A DNA stretch of 5,241 nt from Dehalococcoidales bacterium (lineage in GTDB: Bacteria > Chloroflexota > Dehalococcoidia > Dehalococcoidales > RBG-16-60-22), in assembly GCA_023135135.1 (NCBI GenBank), contig JAGLTT010000068.1, positions 1 to 5,241 of the forward strand. Reading direction: 5' to 3'. Positions 1 to 3,967 of this stretch are shown piece after piece. A program made the position numbers and the translations under genes. The first letter of the stretch is position 1. Every line of letters begins with the position of its first letter. The notes beneath the pieces are model-generated. The model ran no database searches. It saw only the letters and a list, made by a program, of their open reading frames with translations, and was not told where the DNA came from.

Positions 1-2
1 CT

Positions 3-539
3 TTAGCTGTTTTCACTCTTCTCTTTAACCTCGGCTTCGCGCTCTTGTTCAAAGGCGAGCAGTATCCCGTCGACTCTGGTCGGTTCCGCCCCGCCCTCCG
101 GCTTGTCATCGACCACCGTCACCGGCGCCATGGTGCAGCAGCCCACGCAGGCTACCGTATCCAGGTCGAACTCGCGGTCGGCGGTAGTTTCGCGCGGATT
201 GATACCCAGCCTGCGTTTCCAGGCGTCCAGCGTGATGTACCCGCCCTTCATGTGGCAGGCGGTGCCCAGGCATACCTTTATGGAGTGCTTGCCCGGCGGG
301 TTGAGGCGGAATTGATTGTAAAAAGTGACCACGCCATAGACGTCTATCGCCGGTATGTTGAGGTATTCGGCAATTTCGGCCATGGCTTCACGCGGCAGGT
401 ACCCGAGCTTGCCCTGGACCTTCTGCAATATGGGAATCAGGCTCAGTCTCTTGCGACTGAACCCGTTTAAAATCCGCTTTGTCCCCTGTTTGTTCTGCTC
501 CTGTTCCTCGCTGGGAGTGTCATGTTTTTTCTGGGTCAT
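3..539 (-). CDS. nuoE: NuoE-like thioredoxin-fold [2Fe-2S] subunit of an NADH dehydrogenase or hydrogenase complex
   Basis: A complete 178-residue protein of the NuoE/HndA family. These small subunits carry one [2Fe-2S] cluster and pass electrons to or from the NuoF-type flavin subunit of complex I, bifurcating hydrogenases or NAD-linked formate dehydrogenases in the cytoplasm. The N-terminal helical part (residues 28-80) contains the family's GYLP and VYGVVTFYNQF stretches. The cluster ligands are visible as C90-x4-C95 in VCLGTACH and C131-x3-C135 in CVGCC, followed by APV. An extra cysteine, C134, sits beside the last ligand. The first 20 residues are hydrophilic, charged and Gln-rich. The ATG is preceded by AAGGA at a spacing of 6. 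The gene lies 96 bases after yggS, with its own likely promoter. A NuoF partner would be expected just left of the window, but it is not visible, so which complex this serves is unknown. Confidence 0.92.
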   Translation of the reverse strand: MTQKKHDTPSEEQEQNKQGTKRILNGFSRKRLSLIPILQKVQGKLGYLPREAMAEIAEYLNIPAIDVYGVVTFYNQFRLNPPGKHSIKVCLGTACHMKGGYITLDAWKRRLGINPRETTADREFDLDTVACVGCCTMAPVTVVDDKPEGGAEPTRVDGILLAFEQEREAEVKEKSENS

Positions 540-580
540 GCCGGTCCTTATTGAAATTTACGCTTGTTTTCCCTGGTTCA

Positions 581-609
581 ATTCTGGCGAAGCTGGCTGA
601 GTTTGTCAA
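581..609 (-). promoter_or_regulatory. Probable sigma-70 promoter of the nuoE-like gene
   Basis: On the minus strand a perfect -35 hexamer TTGACA (604-609) is followed, after exactly 17 bases, by CAGAAT (581-586), a four-of-six match to the -10 consensus. It lies wholly in the gap between yggS and the nuoE-like gene and would give a leader of about 35 bases. This suggests the redox gene can be transcribed apart from yggS. It is a sequence match only. Confidence 0.6.
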
Positions 610-635
610 GGAACTGGCTCTGATGGCTCTGCTCC

Positions 636-1298
636 TCACCCCTGAGCCCTTTCTCCGAATATCCTGCTGCCTATCCTGATAACGTTGGCGCCCTCTTCCA
701 GGGCAATACGGTAGGAATCGGTCATCCCCATCGAGAGGTATTTCATCTCCATGTTCGGCAGGTTGCTTTCCTTGATACGTTCGAATACGCTTCTCGTCTC
801 TTGGAAGTAGGGTCTGGAGTCCTCCGTCTGGCCGATCAGCGGCCCCATGGTCATCAGGCCCATCACCCGGATATTTTTAAGGGTCGCAATCTCCCTGATT
901 AATCGTTCGGCATCCTCCGGGTACACGCCCGCCTTTTGTTCTTCCCGTCCGCTGTTTATCTCGATGAGCACCGGCATGGTCTTGCCGGCCCGGGCGCACC
1001 TTTTATCTATTTCTGCGGCGATTTCGATAGAGTCCACCGTCTCTATCATGTCGAAGATATCTACCGCTTTTTTGACCTTGTTTTTCTGGAGGTGTCCGAT
1101 GAAATGCCATTCAACTCTATCGCCGACCACCTGGTAGGCTTTTTCTGCTTCCTGGACGTAATTCTCCCCGACTACTCTCACCCCGGCTTCCACGGCTTCC
1201 AGGATTTCCTGGGGCTCTCTTGTTTTGGCGGCAGCCACCAGTTGAACGCTGGCGGGTAGTTCATCCAGTATTTGACTGACATTCTGCTTAATCGTCAC
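636..1298 (-). CDS. yggS: YggS/PROSC family pyridoxal-phosphate homeostasis protein
   Basis: A 220-residue alanine-racemase-like TIM-barrel protein that binds pyridoxal 5'-phosphate without a known catalytic role. It is cytoplasmic and keeps vitamin B6 and amino/keto acid pools in balance (family knowledge). The PLP-binding lysine is K25 in LVAAAKTR. Other family marks are GENYVQEA (44-51), WHFIGHLQKNK (64-74), LIEINSGREEQKAG in the middle, VMGLMTMGPL, and the phosphate-binding end SMGMTDSY (189-196) and RIGSRIFG (208-215). The start is GTG, preceded by AGGGG with a 7-base spacer; no early ATG is available. The N-terminus is slightly shorter than in E. coli YggS. It follows the lipoprotein gene by 15 bases, so the two are probably co-transcribed. 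In many bacteria yggS sits beside division or proC genes, which are not seen here. Confidence 0.96.
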   Translation of the reverse strand: MTIKQNVSQILDELPASVQLVAAAKTREPQEILEAVEAGVRVVGENYVQEAEKAYQVVGDRVEWHFIGHLQKNKVKKAVDIFDMIETVDSIEIAAEIDKRCARAGKTMPVLIEINSGREEQKAGVYPEDAERLIREIATLKNIRVMGLMTMGPLIGQTEDSRPYFQETRSVFERIKESNLPNMEMKYLSMGMTDSYRIALEEGANVIRIGSRIFGERAQG

Positions 1299-1313
1299 CG
1301 GCGGGCCCCTGTT

Positions 1314-1607
1314 TTACTGGTCTGCCAGGGCTTCTGTCGCTTCATCTACCTGTTGCTGGAGCTGTTGCTCCTGCCATTCATTATATTCTTCAGTCCATTG
1401 CTGAAGGCCTTCTTGCAGGTTCTTCCGGTATTCCTCCTGGGCTTTCTGGTTCGCCTCCGCGACCTTCTTATAAGCTTCAAGCTGCTGCTCGTAGTATTCT
1501 CGTTCGCTGTCTCCCCCTCCGAATAAATCGCAGGCGGAAAGAAACGGCAGCGATACCAGTAAGATAGCCAGCGGTACAATATGCCACTTTTTCATCGTTA
1601 ACCTCAT
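1314..1607 (-). CDS. Small Gln/Glu-rich lipoprotein of unknown function
   Basis: A 97-residue predicted lipoprotein. Residues 1-25 form a signal peptide with a short basic start (MRLTMKKWH), a hydrophobic core (IVPLAILLVSLPFL) and a lipobox LSAC, making C26 the lipidated cysteine. D27 follows it. After a DLFGGGD linker the rest (about 34-97) is highly charged and Gln-rich, with helical, probably coiled-coil, character and many Tyr and Trp (EYYEQQ, QWTEEYNEWQEQQ). The ATG has a perfect AAGGAGG Shine-Dalgarno (1614-1620) six bases upstream, favouring this start over the second Met (residue 5). It should be anchored to the outer face of the cytoplasmic membrane after processing by signal peptidase II, which is encoded in this window. 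No family is recognised. Its place directly before yggS suggests co-transcription but not a function. Confidence 0.88.
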   Translation of the reverse strand: MRLTMKKWHIVPLAILLVSLPFLSACDLFGGGDSEREYYEQQLEAYKKVAEANQKAQEEYRKNLQEGLQQWTEEYNEWQEQQLQQQVDEATEALADQ

Positions 1608-1631
1608 GTCAGGCCTCCTTAATTACACTCT

Positions 1632-1660
1632 ATTCTACAATAACGGAGCAACCGCTACAA
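1632..1660 (-). promoter_or_regulatory. Alternative weaker promoter for the lipoprotein gene
   Basis: The minus strand shows TTGTAG (1655-1660), a 17-base spacer and TAGAAT (1632-1637), nearer to the ATG at 1607. The -10 matches five of six bases and the -35 only three. It competes with the TATAAT site upstream, and only one of the two may be used. Confidence 0.25.
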
Positions 1661-1687
1661 AGTTATGCGGGACACGCGTGTGCTGTC

Positions 1688-1718
1688 ATTATAAACCATT
1701 TGCAGGCCGTTATTTCAA
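1688..1718 (-). promoter_or_regulatory. Candidate promoter for the lipoprotein-yggS operon
   Basis: The minus strand reads TTGAAA (1713-1718), 19 bases, then a perfect TATAAT (1688-1693). The spacer is two bases longer than ideal. Transcription would start near 1681 and give a leader of about 75 bases before the lipoprotein ATG. Confidence 0.45.
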
Positions 1719-1760
1719 GAATATTTAAAGGTCAACAGGCTACGAATTCATTTATGCCTG

Positions 1761-1796
1761 AAAAAACGATGGCGAGGCTAATTAAAGCCTCGCCAT
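1761..1796 (-). terminator. Rho-independent terminator of the coiled-coil protein gene
   Basis: A perfect inverted repeat has 11-base arms (ATGGCGAGGCT at 1769-1779 and its complement at 1786-1796) around a 6-base AATTAA loop. Read on the minus strand the hairpin is followed by CG and then six T (1761-1766). It begins 31 bases after the stop codon of the 1828-2271 gene, on the correct strand. On the plus strand no T run follows, so it is directional. Confidence 0.92.
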
Positions 1797-1827
1797 ATGA
1801 TTGGCGGATAACTGGCGGAACGTCCCG

Positions 1828-2271
1828 TTATTTCGCGGTGGCTAGCTGCTTCTTCTTTTTCCGCTCGGGCTTCTTGAAATTCTCTTTAATAGTCAGGGAC
1901 ATGGAAGAAAGCTTGGCGGCATCGTTAAATTTCCTCTGTGCGGCCAGTTCTTCCTGTGCGGTGATTCGTATCACGCGTATGTCGGCCAGTAACTTGTGTA
2001 TCTCTTCGCTGGCCTGGCGTATCAGCTCTTCGATTTCTCTCTGCGTTGCCAGTCGGGTCCGCAGAATAAACTGCTGCGCTTCGCTTCGTGATTTCGTGGC
2101 CGTTTCCTGCTGGTATCTCTGGGCGTCGGCCATCATTTTCCTGGCCAGCCCCAGCTCATGCTGGGCGGCGAGTCGTATCCGCTGGATTGCCGCCGGGGCC
2201 TCTTTAAGACTGGAAAAATCGTCCTTCATGATACTCCTGGCTGCTGGGGCGGTTGTCCTTATATCTTTCAT
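1828..2271 (-). CDS. Hypothetical coiled-coil protein with a threefold motif
   Basis: A 147-residue protein that I do not recognise. It is almost entirely Ala/Gln/Glu/Arg/Leu-rich and predicted to be helical, with no signal peptide, no membrane segment and no cysteine. One motif occurs three times: RIRLAAQHEL (31-40), RTRLATQREI (71-80) and VIRITAQEEL (100-109), with steps of 40 and 29 residues. The C-terminus is strongly basic (KKPERKKKKQ), which could contact nucleic acid or acidic partners. The ATG at 2271 has GGAGG four bases upstream. A second in-frame ATG (residue 15, at 2229) also has AGGAG four bases upstream, so a 133-residue form is possible. The gene stands alone with its own terminator. 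The composition resembles structural coiled coils or DivIVA-like scaffolds, but no signature supports either. Confidence 0.82.
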   Translation of the reverse strand: MKDIRTTAPAARSIMKDDFSSLKEAPAAIQRIRLAAQHELGLARKMMADAQRYQQETATKSRSEAQQFILRTRLATQREIEELIRQASEEIHKLLADIRVIRITAQEELAAQRKFNDAAKLSSMSLTIKENFKKPERKKKKQLATAK

Positions 2272-2352
2272 TTGTCCTCCGGTATCGGTACGGGCAGAAA
2301 TTGGTGTATAGTTCCCGTCAAAATACTACATCCTGGGAGGGTAAAGACGGAG

Positions 2353-2382
2353 ATGGGTATCACCTATTGTTTATGGGTGTCA
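2353..2382 (+). repeat. Tandem 10-base boxes, candidate operator upstream of the HTH unit
   Basis: ATGGGTATCA (2353-2362) and ATGGGTGTCA (2373-2382) are direct repeats with nine of ten bases identical, and they are exactly 20 bases apart, about two helical turns, placing them on one face of the DNA. They lie about 90 bases before the small-ORF/HTH pair, in the gap from the oppositely oriented coiled-coil gene. A weak plus-strand promoter-like pair, TTGTTT (2367-2372) and TATCTT (2388-2393), brackets the second box, but its 15-base spacer is short. Related boxes recur after the HTH gene. Operator function is inferred. Confidence 0.4.
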
Positions 2383-2473
2383 TCCCCTATCTTTCACGTC
2401 CCACCCGCGCCGCCCTCGCATCGTCTACCGCTTATCCCGCAGGATGCCTTCCTCTTATTAAGGGGAGTGTATA

Positions 2474-2587
2474 GTGATAGTAGCGCCAGCCATGATTGGC
2501 AGTCTGGTGCTCTTTATCATGGGACTGGCTAAAAAACCTCATAATATTTTAAATCACCTTATAGAAAATACTATTAAATTACGATGA
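2474..2587 (+). CDS. Small single-pass membrane peptide, coupled to the HTH regulator
   Basis: A 37-residue ORF beginning at GTG (2474). It is preceded by a strong Shine-Dalgarno, AAGGGGAG (2460-2467), with a 6-base spacer, and by an in-frame stop just upstream (2459-2461). Residues 2-19 are hydrophobic ([19 protein letters not shown]), enough for one membrane helix, followed by KKP and a short, possibly amphipathic tail ending in KLR. Its TGA overlaps the ATG of the HTH gene (ATGA at 2584-2587), a classic sign of coupled translation. An alternative Met codon at 2492 lacks as good a ribosome site. Small XRE regulators are often paired with membrane proteins, so this could be a minimal partner or the C-terminal remnant of a larger one. 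Function is unknown. Confidence 0.55.
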   Translation: MIVAPAMIGSLVLFIMGLAKKPHNILNHLIENTIKLR

Positions 2588-2778
2588 AAACCAGGATTAA
2601 AGAATATCGGGTAAAACATAATCTGACGCAGGAAAAGCTCGTCGAAATGGTGGGCGTCAGGCATGAGACTATCATCTTCCTGGAGCAGGGTAAATATAAT
2701 CCCTCGCTGCGGCTGGCTTACGGGGTCGCCCGGACTCTGCAGACCACTATCGAAGACCTGTTTATTTTCGACGATTGA
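2584..2778 (+). CDS. Small XRE-family helix-turn-helix transcriptional regulator
   Basis: A 64-residue protein that is essentially a single Cro/C1-type DNA-binding domain. The order is typical: [19 protein letters not shown] (helices 1 and 2), [19 protein letters not shown] (turn, recognition helix about 26-34 and the conserved GKYNPS loop), [11 protein letters not shown] and IEDLF. It belongs to the short stand-alone group that has no sensor domain and is commonly found next to membrane-protein genes. No Shine-Dalgarno is visible before the ATG; the preceding bases are AT-rich. Expression probably depends on ribosomes finishing the overlapping 37-residue ORF. Similar boxes near ATGGGTATCA lie on both sides and are candidate binding sites, so self-regulation is plausible but inferred. 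Confidence 0.93.
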   Translation: MKTRIKEYRVKHNLTQEKLVEMVGVRHETIIFLEQGKYNPSLRLAYGVARTLQTTIEDLFIFDD

Positions 2779-2833
2779 CCGGTTTAGCTTTTTACTTAAT
2801 ATATCCGGTACTATCGTCCCATAAAAATGTTAC

Positions 2834-2871
2834 TAATACCCATTGACCAAACGATATAAATGGGTTACACT
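2834..2871 (+). promoter_or_regulatory. Candidate promoter overlapped by an inverted-repeat operator
   Basis: TTGACC (2843-2848), 17 bases, then TACACT (2866-2871) is a plausible sigma-70 promoter pair (five and four matches of six). A perfect inverted repeat, ACCCATT (2838-2844) and AATGGGT (2859-2865), overlaps the -35 and fills the spacer. Both arms are versions of the box found upstream of the HTH gene: ATGGGTATTA on the minus strand and ATGGGTTACA on the plus strand. A bound regulator here would block polymerase. What it transcribes is unclear: either a long leader into the downstream operon or a short RNA. Confidence 0.4.
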
Positions 2872-2925
2872 GGTTGTATGTTAAATCCTTTGGTGGCAGC
2901 GGATGAAATGACCTTCATCTTTACT

Positions 2926-2948
2926 GCCTGCCCGCGCTACGGGCAGGC
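2926..2948. repeat. GC-rich palindromic repeat (hairpin)
   Basis: GCCTGCCCG (2926-2934) and its exact complement CGGGCAGGC (2940-2948) flank a 5-base loop, CGCTA. The arms are far more GC-rich than the AT-rich spacer around them, and no T run follows on either strand, so it is not a standard terminator. Its form fits a dispersed REP-like or miniature palindromic element; only one copy is present here. Confidence 0.6.
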
Positions 2949-3003
2949 GGCAGAACGCGTTTGCCATCTCAGGGTATCAATACATTAGCCCGCTGCCCTT
3001 CTC

Positions 3004-3041
3004 TATTTACTTTTTTAATTTTAGTGTATAATGGCATACAC
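3004..3041 (+). promoter_or_regulatory. Promoter of the zinc-finger/lspA/rluD operon with a palindromic operator
   Basis: A perfect -10 TATAAT (3027-3032) stands about 80 bases before the zinc-finger gene. The -35 is poor (TATTTA at 3004-3009 with 17 bases, or TTTACT at 3006-3011 with 15). A perfect inverted repeat, GTGTAT (3024-3029) and ATACAC (3036-3041) with six bases between, overlaps the -10 and the expected start point. A good -10 with a weak -35 and an overlapping palindrome is the usual form of a regulated promoter. The regulator is not identified. Confidence 0.5.
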
Positions 3042-3070
3042 ACTTAATCAGGCGGGTAGGGACTGGAAAA

Positions 3071-3098
3071 AGCCTTTCTCAAGTTAGGTGAGAGGGCT
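3071..3098 (+). promoter_or_regulatory. Leader hairpin just before the ribosome binding site
   Basis: In the transcript AGCC (3071-3074) can pair with GGCT (3095-3098), and TCTCA (3077-3081) with TGAGA (3089-3093), with one bulge or G-U pair between and a 7-base loop. The stem ends three bases before the GGAGGG Shine-Dalgarno (3102-3107). It could influence access of ribosomes or protect the 5' end. It also buries an upstream in-frame GTG (3088), which argues against that GTG as the start. Confidence 0.35.
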
Positions 3099-3111
3099 GA
3101 CGGAGGGAGAA

Positions 3112-3492
3112 ATGACCGCTAAGTTCAAGAAACATAGCGAACAACTGGAGAGCGAACACAAACGTCTGACCGAGGAGTTGGAGCAGTTGCATGCGAGTGC
3201 GTCCACTGCTGATGAACGGCGGGAGGGCAGTCCCTTCGGCAAGCGCGAGGAGGAAGCCACTGAGACTCTGGAGCTGGAAAAACGACTGGCCATGGAGAAT
3301 CGCATCCGCCAGGAACTGGTCAGAATAGAGCATGCCCAGGACAAGTTTGAGAAAGGCACCTACGGATTGTGTGATAATTGCGGTAAGCCTATCGCCCCTG
3401 AGCGCCTGGAGGCGCTGCCGCAGGCATCTTTATGTATAAACTGTAAGGCGTTGCTGGCAAAGAATGCAAAAGGTACACCGCCCCCGAGATAA
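3112..3492 (+). CDS. DksA/TraR-family C4 zinc-finger protein
   Basis: A 126-residue cytoplasmic protein with an N-terminal charged helical hairpin (about 4-80) and a C-terminal four-cysteine zinc finger: C87-x2-C90 in GLCDNCGKPI and C108-x2-C111 in LCINC. Family members bind RNA polymerase through its secondary channel and tune transcription, often with ppGpp. The DxxDxA tip motif of canonical DksA is not visible; the region between the helices reads ADERREGSPFGKREEEATE, the form common in TraR/YteA-type proteins, so the exact effect on polymerase is uncertain. I chose the ATG at 3112 because GGAGGG lies four bases upstream; the GTG at 3088 would add eight residues but has no ribosome site and lies in a hairpin. 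The reading frame overlaps lspA by 29 bases if lspA starts at 3464. Confidence 0.92.
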   Translation: MTAKFKKHSEQLESEHKRLTEELEQLHASASTADERREGSPFGKREEEATETLELEKRLAMENRIRQELVRIEHAQDKFEKGTYGLCDNCGKPIAPERLEALPQASLCINCKALLAKNAKGTPPPR

Positions 3493-3967
3493 TTGGCGGG
3501 ACGTGGCCTTCGGCGGCATCGTCCTGCTCGTGGTTCTCGCTGACCAGCTTACCAAGACATGGATTAGGACCAATCTCGCCTTCGGGCAGTCGATTCAAGA
3601 TGTCGGGTTCTTCCGTATTCTCCATGTCCATAATACCGGGGCCTCTTTCGGCCTGTTCAAAGACCACTCCCTGACACTGACGATAGTCGCTATTGTCGGT
3701 ATTGTTGTTATTCTGGCCCTCGTATTTCTCCTGCGCAGCCGCTGGTCTTTTTACGATAGCATGCTGGTCCGGTCGGGTATAGGTCTGGTTATGGGAGGCA
3801 CCATTGGCAACCTGGTTGACCGCCTCCGCATCGGCCACGTTACCGATTTTCTGGATTTTAAAGTCTGGCCGGTGTTTAATATCGCCGACGCTTCGGCTGT
3901 CGTCGGTGCTATCATCATCGCCTTCTGCCTCATTTTCCTCACCAAAACAGCCGTTAAAAAGGAATGA
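3464..3967 (+). CDS. lspA: Lipoprotein signal peptidase (signal peptidase II)
   Basis: A membrane aspartic protease of 167 residues that cuts prolipoproteins before the lipidated cysteine. Four membrane helices are visible: about 17-34, 70-90, 101-118 and 138-160. Conserved blocks are in order: DQLTK (27-31), HNTGASFGLF (56-65), GGTIGNLVDR (111-120) with catalytic D119, and FNIADAS (138-144) with catalytic D142. The ATG at 3464 lies inside the 3' end of the zinc-finger gene and lacks a clear Shine-Dalgarno. A GTG at 3503 (residue 14), 10 bases after that gene's stop, would give a 154-residue protein starting right at the first helix, so the start is open. The TGA overlaps the next ATG by four bases. 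Its substrates would include the lipoprotein at 1314-1607. Confidence 0.96.
   Translation: MQKVHRPRDNWRDVAFGGIVLLVVLADQLTKTWIRTNLAFGQSIQDVGFFRILHVHNTGASFGLFKDHSLTLTIVAIVGIVVILALVFLLRSRWSFYDSMLVRSGIGLVMGGTIGNLVDRLRIGHVTDFLDFKVWPVFNIADASAVVGAIIIAFCLIFLTKTAVKKE

Larger units (their letters stand above)
2779..3111. other. 333-base spacer rich in regulatory signals and a palindromic repeat
   Basis: I see no convincing gene between the HTH regulator and the DksA/TraR-like gene. The stretch holds a promoter-like sequence with an inverted repeat (2834-2871), a GC-rich palindromic repeat (2926-2948), a further box CAGGGTATCA (2970-2979), and the promoter and leader of the downstream operon. A 36-codon ORF from the ATG at 2879 reads straight through the palindromic repeat, has no ribosome site and is probably chance. 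Confidence 0.6.

Noticed and set aside
45..470. Plus-strand 141-codon ORF opposite the nuoE-like gene
   Set aside because: It lies antisense to a clear NuoE protein with all cluster ligands, has no ribosome site and no recognisable domain.
1802..1819. TGGCGGA repeated 11 bases apart near the terminator
   Set aside because: Seven bases in two copies is within chance, and the site has no link to a promoter.
1700..2311. Plus-strand 203-codon ORF over the coiled-coil gene
   Set aside because: Ser/Ala/Cys-rich translation is the usual shadow of an Ala/Gln/Arg-rich gene on the other strand, and it runs through the terminator hairpin of that gene.
2158..2532. Plus-strand 124-codon ORF spanning the 2272-2473 gap
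   Set aside because: It has no ribosome site, a Pro/His/Gly-rich composition without domains, and overlaps both the coiled-coil gene and the better supported small ORF in another frame.
2778..2809. ACCGG...CCGGT inverted repeat after the HTH stop as a terminator
   Set aside because: Only five paired bases with a 22-base loop, and no T run after the second arm.
2879..2989. 36-codon ORF from the ATG at 2879
   Set aside because: No Shine-Dalgarno precedes it, it reads through the GC-rich palindrome and its composition shows nothing protein-like.
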